Assembly: GCF_005930495.1 (NCBI RefSeq)
Contig: NZ_SJEX01000008.1
Coordinates: 41,125-105,124 of the forward strand
Length of the DNA: 64,000 nt
Reading direction: 5' to 3'
From: Modestobacter excelsi
GTDB taxonomy: Bacteria > Actinomycetota > Actinomycetes > Mycobacteriales > Geodermatophilaceae
In this document: positions 56,975 through 64,000 of the stretch, in pieces
Position numbering within the stretch: position 1 is the first letter of the stretch
Layout: the number at the start of each line of letters is the position of its first letter
Translations under genes and position numbers: made by a program
Notes under the pieces: model-generated
The model's database searches: none
The model's input: only the letters and a program-made list of their open reading frames with translations
Told to the model about the DNA's origin: nothing

Positions 56975-57399
56975 GCCGAGCGCTCCGCTGCCGCGACCAG
57001 GTCCTCGGGACCGAAGGCGTCGGGCAGCACCTCGCGCATCGGCACGATGCCCAGCGACACCGTCTCGATGAGCATGTCGGCGCCGCCGTGCTCCCACAGC
57101 AGCTGCCGGCAGCGGCCGCACGGCATCAGCGGCTGGCCGTCCCCGCCGACGCACGCCACCGCCACCAGCCGGCCGCCGCCGCTGCGGGCCAGGTCGCTGA
57201 CCATGCCGCACTCGGCGCACAGGCCCAGCCCGTAGGAGGCGTTCTCGACGTTGCAGCCGGTGACGACCCGGCCGTCGTCCACCAGGCCAGCGACACCCAC
57301 CGGGAAGTGCGAGTACGGCGCGTAGGCGTGTGTCATCGCCTCCCGGGCCGCTGCGCGCAGGGCGTCCCAGTCCAGGTCCGGGACCGAGCTCCGCGTCAT
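56971..57399 (-). CDS. cdd: Cytidine deaminase
   Basis: Small tetrameric zinc enzyme (142 residues) converting (deoxy)cytidine to (deoxy)uridine. TGCNVENASYGLGLCAECG holds the substrate-binding Asn-Glu and the first zinc Cys with the catalytic Glu (CAE); PCGRCRQLL provides the other two zinc cysteines. ATG 57399 lies 31 bases after the permease gene. Its product is a substrate of DeoA encoded next. Confidence 0.96.
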   Translation of the reverse strand: MTRSSVPDLDWDALRAAAREAMTHAYAPYSHFPVGVAGLVDDGRVVTGCNVENASYGLGLCAECGMVSDLARSGGGRLVAVACVGGDGQPLMPCGRCRQLLWEHGGADMLIETVSLGIVPMREVLPDAFGPEDLVAAAERSA

Positions 57400-57430
57400 C
57401 GGGTCGCTCCTGCGGTCTGCTCCGCTCCCA

Positions 57431-58720
57431 TCAGTGCTCTCCTCGTCGGTAGACCAGGCCGTCGGCCTTGGGTGGGCGCAGCCGCTGGGAGGCCAGCGAC
57501 AGCACCAGCAGCGTGACCAGGTGCGGGGTGAAGGAGACGATGCCGGTGGGCAGCTCGTCGATGGTCAGGTAGCCGACCAGGGCGAGGACGGCGAAGAACA
57601 CGGCCAGCGAGCCCTGCACCCAGCGGCGCCGGGGGAACTGGAAGACAGCGACCACGGCGAGGATCAGCGCGACGATGAGCAGCAGCGCGACGACGGCGCT
57701 GCGGCTGCGCAGCTGCAGGCCGTCGGCGAAGCCGAACAGGAACGCGCCGCCGGTCAGGCCGCCCGGGCGCCAGTTGCCGAAGATGAGCGCGGCCAGGCCG
57801 ATGTACCCGCGACCGTTGGTCTGCCCCTCGCGGTAGATGTTGGCCACGAAGACCAGCACCACACCGCCCAGCCCGGCCAGCGCGCCGGAGATGACCACCG
57901 CGATGTACTTGATCCGGTAGACCGGCACGCCCAGGGAGTCGGCGGCGGCCGGGTTCTCCCCGCAGGAGCGCAGTCGCAGCCCGAAGGCGGTGCGCCACAG
58001 CAGCAGGTAGACGGCCGGCACCAGCAGCACCGCCACCACGGTGAGCACCCCGACGTCGGAGGTGAGGCCGCGCAGGATGCCGGCGACGTCGCTGACCAGG
58101 AACCAGTGCTCAGCCTCGAGGTCGCCCAGCAGGTCCGGCCCGCTGGAGAGCACCGGCAGCGAGAACGACGGCGGCTTCGACGACAGCGACGGCGACTGGG
58201 TGATGCCGGCACCGTCGCTGCGGCCGGTGTAGAGCGACTCGGACAGGAAGCGGACGACGCCGGCCGCGAGGATGTTGATCGCGACGCCGGAGATGGTGTG
58301 GTCGACGCCGAAGGTGACCGTGGCGACCGCGTGCAGCAGCCCGCCCAGTGCACCCATCAGCAGCCCACCGGCGATCGCCGCGGCCCAGCCCCACTGGTAG
58401 CCGGCGTACCCGGCGCCCCAGGTGCCCAGGATCATCATGCCCTCGAGGCCGATGTTGACCACGCCCGCACGCTCGGAGAACAGCCCGCCGAGGGCCGCCA
58501 GCAGCAGCGGGGTGCTCAGCAGCAGCGCCGCCGTCATCACCGACGACGAGGTGAGCGCGTTCTGCCCGCTGACCACCCGCACGACGGAGAACAGCACGAC
58601 CAGCCCGGCCACGCCGATCGCCAGCCGGCCGGGCGTGCCGGCGGACATCAGCCGGCGCACCGGCGAGGGGCGACCGGCGCCGGCGCCGGCGGCGTCCGTC
58701 GTCGTCACTGCGGTGCTCAT
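57431..58720 (-). CDS. BMP-family nucleoside ABC importer, permease 2
   Basis: A 429-residue membrane protein with nine or ten hydrophobic segments of the branched-chain/nucleoside permease class (NupQ/YufQ-like). SERAGVVNIGLEGMMILG is the family core motif; FGLRLRSCGENPAAADSLGV is the cytoplasmic coupling loop and GRGYIGLAALIFGNWRPGG is conserved. A 35-residue basic N-terminus precedes the first segment. The ATG overlaps permease 1 by four bases. Context with BMP lipoprotein, cdd and deoA argues for nucleoside uptake. Confidence 0.92.
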   Translation of the reverse strand: MSTAVTTTDAAGAGAGRPSPVRRLMSAGTPGRLAIGVAGLVVLFSVVRVVSGQNALTSSSVMTAALLLSTPLLLAALGGLFSERAGVVNIGLEGMMILGTWGAGYAGYQWGWAAAIAGGLLMGALGGLLHAVATVTFGVDHTISGVAINILAAGVVRFLSESLYTGRSDGAGITQSPSLSSKPPSFSLPVLSSGPDLLGDLEAEHWFLVSDVAGILRGLTSDVGVLTVVAVLLVPAVYLLLWRTAFGLRLRSCGENPAAADSLGVPVYRIKYIAVVISGALAGLGGVVLVFVANIYREGQTNGRGYIGLAALIFGNWRPGGLTGGAFLFGFADGLQLRSRSAVVALLLIVALILAVVAVFQFPRRRWVQGSLAVFFAVLALVGYLTIDELPTGIVSFTPHLVTLLVLSLASQRLRPPKADGLVYRRGEH

Positions 58721-59883
58721 GGGGTTCCCTCCGAGACGACACCGGGCACCTGGCGGGTGGTCATCGAGTCATCGGGCGGTGGGCCCGACGACTGGCGGCT
58801 GGCCCGCTCGGCGGCCCGGCGGGTGATCCGCCCGGCGATCTCGTTGGCGACCACGACGGCCAGCACGATCGTGCCCTGGATGATCGTGACCACCGAGGAC
58901 GGCAGGCTCGCCGACTGCAGCGGGACCGACGCCCGGTCGAGGAAGGCGTAGAGGATCGCGGCGAGCGCGATGCCGCCGGGGTTGTTGCGGCCCAGCAGCG
59001 CGACGGCGATGCCCAGGAAGCCCAGCCCCGAGGTGAAGTCCGAGCTGTACTCGTAGGTGCGGCCCAGCAGGTCGGGCAGCCCGACCAGGCCGGCCACCGC
59101 GCCGGAGAGCAGCATCGTCTTGACGACCATCCGGCGGGCGTCGACGCCGCTGGCGCTGGCTGCCGAGGGCGACAGCCCGGTGGCGCGCAGGTCGAAGCCG
59201 AAGCGGGTGCGCTGGAGCAGCACCCAGATGACGACGCCGACCACGACGGCGATGAGGAGGAAGCCGTACAGCTGACGCGGCGGGTTGGCCAGGCCCAGCA
59301 CGTCGAAGACGCCGTTGAGCCCACCCAGCCGGCCGGACTCCGGGATCTGCGCGGTGCTGACGATCGAGGCGCCCTCGGGGCTGCCCCGAAACGGGCCGGT
59401 GAGCAGGTAGGACGCCAGGCCCAGCGCGATGAAGTTCAGCATGATCGAGCTGATCACCTCGCTGACCCCTCGGGTGACCTTGAGGACGGCGACGATCCCG
59501 GCCCAGATCGCACCGACGGCCATGGCGACCACGATGATCAGCGCGATGTGCAGCGGCGCGGGGAGCGCCACCGCGGCACCGATGGTGGCGGCCATGATCG
59601 TGGCCATCCGGTACTGGCCCTCGACGCCGATGTTGAACAGGCTCATCCGGAAGCCGATGGCCACCGCGAGCCCGGCCAGGAACAGCGGCAGCGCGCGGTT
59701 GAGGATCGCGACGACCGCGGTGATCTGCTGGCTGGGGGTGTCGCCCAGGTCGACCATGACCTTGAGCACCTGCACCGGGCTGACGCCCAGCAGGCCCATC
59801 ACCACCGCGGAGATGACGACGGCGATGGCCACCGCCAGTGCGGGGGCCAGCAGCAGCGTGCCGACCCGGCGGACCAGGGTCAC
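58717..59883 (-). CDS. BMP-family nucleoside ABC importer, permease 1
   Basis: A 388-residue permease of the NupP/YufP type. FRMSLFNIGVEGQYRMATIM is the family core, TRGVSEVISSIMLNFIAL follows, and FGFDLRATGLSPSAASASGV is the coupling loop. The C-terminal 40 residues are charged and cytoplasmic. The frame continues to 60354, but GTG 59883 overlaps the ATPase stop by four bases and starts just before the first hydrophobic segment. Confidence 0.92.
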   Translation of the reverse strand: MTLVRRVGTLLLAPALAVAIAVVISAVVMGLLGVSPVQVLKVMVDLGDTPSQQITAVVAILNRALPLFLAGLAVAIGFRMSLFNIGVEGQYRMATIMAATIGAAVALPAPLHIALIIVVAMAVGAIWAGIVAVLKVTRGVSEVISSIMLNFIALGLASYLLTGPFRGSPEGASIVSTAQIPESGRLGGLNGVFDVLGLANPPRQLYGFLLIAVVVGVVIWVLLQRTRFGFDLRATGLSPSAASASGVDARRMVVKTMLLSGAVAGLVGLPDLLGRTYEYSSDFTSGLGFLGIAVALLGRNNPGGIALAAILYAFLDRASVPLQSASLPSSVVTIIQGTIVLAVVVANEIAGRITRRAAERASRQSSGPPPDDSMTTRQVPGVVSEGTP

Positions 59884-61424
59884 GCGGCACCCGCCGGGGT
59901 CGCCTCGTGCCCACCGGTCATGTAGCCGCCGAGCTCCTCGGGGGTCACCTGCCGCGGGTCGACGGTGGCCACCAGCTGCCCGCGGAGCATCACGTGCAGG
60001 GTGTCGGACAGACCGATCAGCTCCTCGAGGTCGGCGGAGACCAGCACGATGCCCAGGCCCTCGGCCCGGGCGTCCTTCAGCAGTTCCCAGATGACCGACT
60101 GCGCGCCGACGTCGACGCCGCGGGTGGGGTGGGCGGCCAGCAGCACGCGGGGGTGCGCGCTCATCTCGCGGCCGACGATCAGCTTCTGCTGGTTGCCGCC
60201 GGACAGCGCCACCGCCGGGGTGTTCGGCCCGGGCGCGCGCACGTCGTACTCGCTCATGATCCGCGCGGTGTCCTCGCGGGCGGCCTTGCGGTCGATGAAA
60301 GCCCCCTTGACCGCGGGCGGGCGGGTCTGGTGCCCGAGGATCCGGTTCTCCCACAGCGGCGCCTCCAGCAGCATCCCCTGCCGGTGCCGGTCCTCGGGGA
60401 TGAAGCCGACGCCTCCCTCGCGGCGCTGCCGGGTGGACCAGTCGGTGATGTCCTCGTCGCCGAGCACCACCGTCCCGGCCGAGGGCACCCGCAGCCCGAG
60501 GACCGCGTCGATCAGCTCGGACTGGCCGTTGCCCTCCACCCCGGCGATGCCGACGACCTCGCCCTCGCGGACGGTCATCGACACGTCGTCGACCACGGCG
60601 CGGCTGCCGGGGGCGCCCGGGACGGTGAGGTGGTCGATCCGCAGCACCGGGGTCTCCCGGACGGTGGAGTCCCGGGTCGCCGGGGTGGGCAGCTCGGCGC
60701 CGACCATCATCTCGGCGAGCTGCCGGGCGGTCGTCGTCCTCGGGTCGGCGGTGCCGACGGTGGTGCCGCGGCGGATCACGGTGATCGAGTCGGCCACCTT
60801 GCGGACCTCGTCGAGCTTGTGCGAGATGAAGATGACCGTGAGGCCCTCGCGCTTGAGCTCGGCCAGGTTGCCGAACAGCTCGTCGACCTCCTGCGGCACG
60901 AGGACGGCGGTCGGCTCGTCGAGGATGAGGATCGTGGCGCCGCGGTAGAGGACCTTGGCGATCTCCACCCGCTGCCGGTCGCCGACGCCGAGTTCCTCGA
61001 CGAGCGCGTCGGGCTCGAGCCCGAGGGAGTAGCTGTCGGAGATCTCGGTGATCCGGCGGCGGGCGGTCGCCCGGTCCAGCCGGCCGCCCTTGGTGGGCTC
61101 GCTGCCCAGGACGATGTTCTCCAGGACGGTGAAGTTGTCGGCCAGCATGAAGTGCTGGTGGACCATGCCGATGCCGGCGGCGATCGCGTCGTTGGGGCTG
61201 CGCAGGTGCACCTCGCGGCCGTCGACGAGGATCTGGCCCTCGTCCGGGCGGTGCATGCCGTACAGCGTCTTCATCAGCGTCGACTTGCCCGCGCCGTTCT
61301 CCCCGACGATCGCGTGCACCTCACCGCGGGCGACCCGCAGTTCGATGTCGGAGTTGGCGACCACGCCGGGAAAGCGCTTGGTGATCCCGCGCAGCTCCAC
61401 CGCCAGCGGTGTCGACTCGGTCAA
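59880..61424 (-). CDS. BMP-family nucleoside ABC importer, double ATPase
   Basis: A 514-residue protein with two ABC domains, like YufO/NupO and RbsA. Domain 1: Walker A GENGAGKST, Q-loop VHQHFMLA, signature LGVGDRQRVEIAK, Walker B ILILDEPTAVL. Domain 2 has a degenerate Walker A GVEGNGQSE, the signature LSGGNQQKLIVGRE and a replaced Walker B/E region VLLAAHPTRGVD, usual in this class. TTG 61424 has GAGGAG five bases upstream, which decides the start. A terminator-like hairpin separates it from the binding-protein gene. Confidence 0.94.
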   Translation of the reverse strand: MTESTPLAVELRGITKRFPGVVANSDIELRVARGEVHAIVGENGAGKSTLMKTLYGMHRPDEGQILVDGREVHLRSPNDAIAAGIGMVHQHFMLADNFTVLENIVLGSEPTKGGRLDRATARRRITEISDSYSLGLEPDALVEELGVGDRQRVEIAKVLYRGATILILDEPTAVLVPQEVDELFGNLAELKREGLTVIFISHKLDEVRKVADSITVIRRGTTVGTADPRTTTARQLAEMMVGAELPTPATRDSTVRETPVLRIDHLTVPGAPGSRAVVDDVSMTVREGEVVGIAGVEGNGQSELIDAVLGLRVPSAGTVVLGDEDITDWSTRQRREGGVGFIPEDRHRQGMLLEAPLWENRILGHQTRPPAVKGAFIDRKAAREDTARIMSEYDVRAPGPNTPAVALSGGNQQKLIVGREMSAHPRVLLAAHPTRGVDVGAQSVIWELLKDARAEGLGIVLVSADLEELIGLSDTLHVMLRGQLVATVDPRQVTPEELGGYMTGGHEATPAGAA

Positions 61425-61538
61425 CGGAGCTCCTCGGGGCCGGGTGTGGCGCGGGACGGGGCGTGGACCGGAGGTCTTCCGGCTGCGCGGGCGCCGGGCG
61501 GTGTCCCCGTCCGACGCGGAGACGGTACACACGGAAAA

Positions 61539-61577
61539 CGGCGGGTCCGGGGGCGTGTACCGCCCCCGGACCCGCCG
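61539..61577 (-). terminator. Intra-operon terminator/attenuator after the BMP lipoprotein gene
   Basis: A perfect 17-bp stem (61539-61555 with 61561-61577) with a 5-base loop is followed on the minus strand by TTTTCC. It lies 29 bases after the BMP lipoprotein stop and before the ATPase gene, a layout that would yield more binding protein than transporter. Confidence 0.85.
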
Positions 61578-61605
61578 CTGTCGGTGTGTCGTCACGACGA
61601 CCGCA

Positions 61606-62670
61606 TCACGGGGTCGTGGGGACCTCGATGTCGCCGGAGATGATCTTCTGGGTGTAGTCGTCGATCTGGGTCTTGATGTCGTCGATCTGACCACCGGAGG
61701 TGGACAGGCCCACACCACCGCTCGCCAGGTCGTTGACCTCGTCCGTGCCACCCGAGATGGAGCCCTCGGAGTAGTCGGTGAGGTAGGCCTGGATGGCGTT
61801 GTCGACCCGCTTGAGCACCGACGTCATGATCACGGCCTGCAGGGCCGGGTCACCGACGGTCTCGTACTGGTCGGAGTCGACGCCGATCGCCCGGCCACCG
61901 GCCTCGCTGGCCGCCTCGAAGACGCCCTGACCCGAGCCGCCCGCGGCGTGGTAGACGATGTCCGCCCCGCCCTGGAACATGCCCTGCGCCAGGATCTTGC
62001 CCTTGGCCGGGTCGGAGAAGCCGGAGAAGTCACCGTTCGGCGAGATGTACTGGCGGTCGATGACGATGCCGGGCTTGGCGGCCTGGGCGCCGGCGACGTA
62101 GCCGGCCTCGAACTCCTGGATCAGCGGGGACTCGACGCCGCCGACGAAACCGATGTGGCCCGACTCGGACTTCAGCGCCGCCGCGACACCGCCGAGGAAC
62201 GAGCCCTCGTTGGCCGCGAAGAGCAGGCCGGTCACGTTGTCCAGGCCGGTGCCCTCGACCGAGGAGTCGACGACGGCGAACTGGGTGTCGGGGTACTGCG
62301 GGGCGACCTCGGCCAGCGCGTCGGCGAAGGCGAAGCCCACGGCGAGGACCGGGTTCTTGCCGTCGTCGGCGAGCTGGGTGAGCAGGTCGACCCGGTTGGA
62401 GGCGTCGGCGTTGGGGGTGAGCTCGGTGACCTCCCCGCCCAGGTCCTTGATCGCCGCCTCGACGCCGGCGTAGGCCGAGTCGTTGAACGACTTGTCGCCG
62501 CGGCCGCCGGTGTCGTAGGCCAGGCCGATCTGCAGGTCGCCGCCGGCGGCGCTGCTCTCGCCGCTGCCCCCGCTGCCGCTTCCGGTGTCCTCGTCGCTGG
62601 CGCAGGCCGCCAGGGCCATGCTCCCGGCCAGCAGCAGCGCTGCGGCCTTCATCCCACGCACTCGGCGCAA
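61606..62670 (-). CDS. BMP-family nucleoside-binding lipoprotein
   Basis: A 354-residue substrate-binding lipoprotein of the basic membrane protein (PnrA/BmpA) family. From TTG 62670, chosen for AGAGGAG six bases upstream, the N-terminus is LRRVRGMKAAALLLAGSMAL with lipobox LAAC and lipidated Cys23. A Gly/Ser-rich linker precedes GLAYDTGGRGDKSFNDSAY, the family opening. GFAFADALAEVAPQYPD, LLFAANEGSFLGG and IGVDSDQYETVGD follow. ATG 62652 would shorten the signal peptide. It should deliver purine or other nucleosides to the importer encoded next. Confidence 0.95.
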   Translation of the reverse strand: MRRVRGMKAAALLLAGSMALAACASDEDTGSGSGGSGESSAAGGDLQIGLAYDTGGRGDKSFNDSAYAGVEAAIKDLGGEVTELTPNADASNRVDLLTQLADDGKNPVLAVGFAFADALAEVAPQYPDTQFAVVDSSVEGTGLDNVTGLLFAANEGSFLGGVAAALKSESGHIGFVGGVESPLIQEFEAGYVAGAQAAKPGIVIDRQYISPNGDFSGFSDPAKGKILAQGMFQGGADIVYHAAGGSGQGVFEAASEAGGRAIGVDSDQYETVGDPALQAVIMTSVLKRVDNAIQAYLTDYSEGSISGGTDEVNDLASGGVGLSTSGGQIDDIKTQIDDYTQKIISGDIEVPTTP

Positions 62671-62853
62671 GACGGTCTCCTCTCTCGGAGGGCGCGGACG
62701 GCCGTCGGCAGGCCGCGCCCCGGTGCTGTGTCGTCCAGGCTCCCCCGCCGTCCGGCTCCCGCGGTGAGGCGGCTCGGCCAGCGACGGCGACCCCGGCACG
62801 CTAACCGCGGGGCTCTCGCTGGTGAGCGCCCGGGAACGGATAGAGATGCGATC

Positions 62854-62869
62854 GTTGCCAACGGGCAAC
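62854..62869. promoter_or_regulatory. Inverted repeat GTTGCC-N4-GGCAAC, candidate operator
   Basis: A perfect 6-bp inverted repeat lies in the 285-base gap between the divergent BMP and carboxypeptidase genes, about 185 bases upstream of the BMP start. It resembles a small dimeric-repressor site in form only. Nothing else could be supported in this gap apart from the -10 box at 62944. Confidence 0.35.
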
Positions 62870-62943
62870 ACCCGGCACACACCGCGGGTGAGCGCGGCCA
62901 CACCGCCGTCGCGGCCGTGCCCCGCGACGCCCCGGCGCCGGGT

Positions 62944-62949
62944 TAGCGT
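62944..62949 (+). promoter_or_regulatory. -10 box TAGCGT for leaderless carboxypeptidase gene
   Basis: TAGCGT ends six bases before the GTG at 62956. Confidence 0.6.
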
Positions 62950-62955
62950 CCGGGG

Positions 62956-64000
62956 GTGCATCGAATCCCCCCGTTGCGCCGGCTGACCGCCGCGGCCCTG
63001 GTGACCGCGACGCTGGTGCTGGGCGTCACCGGCCCGGCGCTGGCCGAGGGGAGCCGGCCGACGGTGGACCCGTCGGCGCCGACCCCCACCGCGCCCTTTC
63101 CCGGGCTGCCGCCGCAGGGCAGCGCGCCGGACGGGAGCACGGTCGGCGGCCCGGGGCTGGGCACCCGCGGGATCGCCACGGTGCCCGGCGCGCCGGTGCT
63201 GCCGGCCGGGACCGACGCGCACGGATGGCTGGTCGCCGACGCCGGCACCGGGGAGGTGCTGGCCGCGCAGGACCCGCACGGCCGCTACTACCCGGCGAGC
63301 ACGCTCAAGACGCTCACCCTGCTGACCCTGGCACCGGTCCTGGACCACGGCCTGGTCGTCGAGGGGACCACCGAGGACGAGGCGGTCGAGGGCAGCCGGG
63401 TCGGGCTCGTCCACGGCGGGCAGTACCCGGTCGACCTGCTGTTCCGGGGGCTGGTCATGCAGTCGGGCAACGACGCGGCCAACGCGCTGGCCCGGGCGGC
63501 GGGCGGGGTGCAGGCCACGCTGGCGGCGATGAACACCACCGCGGAGCGGATCGGCGCGTTCGACACGGTCGCCGGCACCCCGTCGGGACTGGACGTCGCC
63601 GGCCAGTCCTCCTCGCCCTACGACCTCGCGCTCATCATGCGGCAGCTGGTCGCCGACCCGTACACGCTCGACGTGCTGCAGACCCGCACCGCGCAGATGC
63701 CCGCCGTCGCGGACCTCACCGCCGGCTACCAGATCCAGAGCCAGGACACCCTGCTCGACAGCTACCCCGGCACGCTCGGCGGCAAGACCGGGTTCACCGA
63801 CGCCGCCCGGCACACCTTCGTCGCCGCGGCCGAGCGCAACGGCCGGCGGCTCGTGGTCAGCCTCATGCAGGCCGAGCGCCGGCCGGTGCCCGAGCTGCAG
63901 CAGGCCGTGAACCTGCTGGACTGGGGGTTCAGCACCGCTCCCGACGCCTCCGGGCTGGGCCGGCTCGTGAACCCCGGCGAGGTGTCGACGGTGCCCACCC
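62956..64000 (+). CDS. D-alanyl-D-alanine carboxypeptidase (PBP5-like), 3' end outside window
   Basis: Secreted serine D,D-carboxypeptidase that trims peptidoglycan stem peptides. The first 30 residues are a signal peptide (RRLTAAALVTATLVLGV, cleavage near ALA-EG), followed by a Pro/Gly-rich stretch to about residue 85. The S11 motifs are STLK (Ser115, Lys118), SGN (170-172) and KTG (277-279). The reading frame is open to the window end, so at least 348 residues are present and the C-terminal domain or membrane anchor is missing. GTG 62956 has a -10 box six bases upstream. Confidence 0.9.
   Translation, partial: MHRIPPLRRLTAAALVTATLVLGVTGPALAEGSRPTVDPSAPTPTAPFPGLPPQGSAPDGSTVGGPGLGTRGIATVPGAPVLPAGTDAHGWLVADAGTGEVLAAQDPHGRYYPASTLKTLTLLTLAPVLDHGLVVEGTTEDEAVEGSRVGLVHGGQYPVDLLFRGLVMQSGNDAANALARAAGGVQATLAAMNTTAERIGAFDTVAGTPSGLDVAGQSSSPYDLALIMRQLVADPYTLDVLQTRTAQMPAVADLTAGYQIQSQDTLLDSYPGTLGGKTGFTDAARHTFVAAAERNGRRLVVSLMQAERRPVPELQQAVNLLDWGFSTAPDASGLGRLVNPGEVSTVPT

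Overview
The window is very GC-rich actinobacterial chromosome with dense, short-gapped operons, many GTG and TTG starts, and TANNNT boxes placed 6-7 bases upstream of start codons (leaderless transcripts). Protein character and repeat style suggest a Geodermatophilaceae-like or related actinobacterium; this is an inference from familiarity, not a database result. From memory of the Mycobacterium tuberculosis map, the backbone follows the order Rv3274c-Rv3315c (fadE25, purE, purK, gtrA, PH-domain protein, birA, accD5, accE, maf, accA3, lpdA, Rv3304, amidohydrolase, deoD, pmmB, upp, add, deoA, cdd), with extra cassettes inserted.

Layout. 1-6640: end of a 3-oxoacid CoA-transferase operon, a DUF1028 protein, then a GT87 membrane glycosyltransferase, a lipoprotein and a secreted LGFP-repeat protein, closed by a perfect hairpin. 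6657-9581 (-): purK-purE-fadE25. 9704-15969: GtrA protein (+), then sbcC, sbcD, a PH-domain membrane protein and birA (-). 16141-21659 (+): the acyl-CoA carboxylase block accD5-accE-maf, a serine hydrolase with a frame-disrupted tail, and accA3. 21672-25391 (-): a subtilisin with fibronectin-like modules and LGFP repeats. 25493-29397: lpdA (-), a gamma-glutamylcyclotransferase-like protein, a nucleotidyltransferase/SDR pair resembling CDP-alditol synthases, and a second GtrA protein.

29403-37027 is one minus-strand operon: a GCS2 ligase, an amidohydrolase, methylmalonyl-CoA mutase (mutA, mutB) and its GTPase chaperone meaB. Together with the AccA3/AccD5/AccE carboxylase and FadE25 this gives an acyl-CoA and propionyl-CoA theme. 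37137-44588 carries deoD, an NAD-dependent epimerase, pmmB, an M20 peptidase with a divergent Lrp regulator, DUF805, a Gfo/Idh oxidoreductase and upp. 44719-50787 has a Ca2+/H+ antiporter, then deoC with a full and a half aldehyde dehydrogenase, and an acidic protein with duplicated halves. 50862-57399 (-): DEAD-box helicase, add, an ABC-2 exporter, deoA and cdd. 57431-62670 (-): a BMP-type nucleoside ABC importer joined to cdd-deoA. 62956-64000: a D,D-carboxypeptidase cut by the window edge.

The second half is largely a nucleoside uptake and salvage region: the BMP lipoprotein and its ABC importer bring nucleosides in, add/cdd/deoD/deoA/upp deaminate or split them, PmmB may move phosphate on the pentose, DeoC cleaves deoxyribose-5-phosphate and the aldehyde dehydrogenase can remove acetaldehyde. 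Two dispersed non-coding repeat families stand out: a bulged hairpin with a conserved loop and a covarying stem at three gene 3' ends (673-731, 49222-49278, 55612-55693), and a purine-rich repeat with the 15-mer GAGCATCGCAGCGAG at three loci (15989-16140, 37984-38109, 43909-43964). No tRNA, rRNA, CRISPR array, prophage or transposase was seen.
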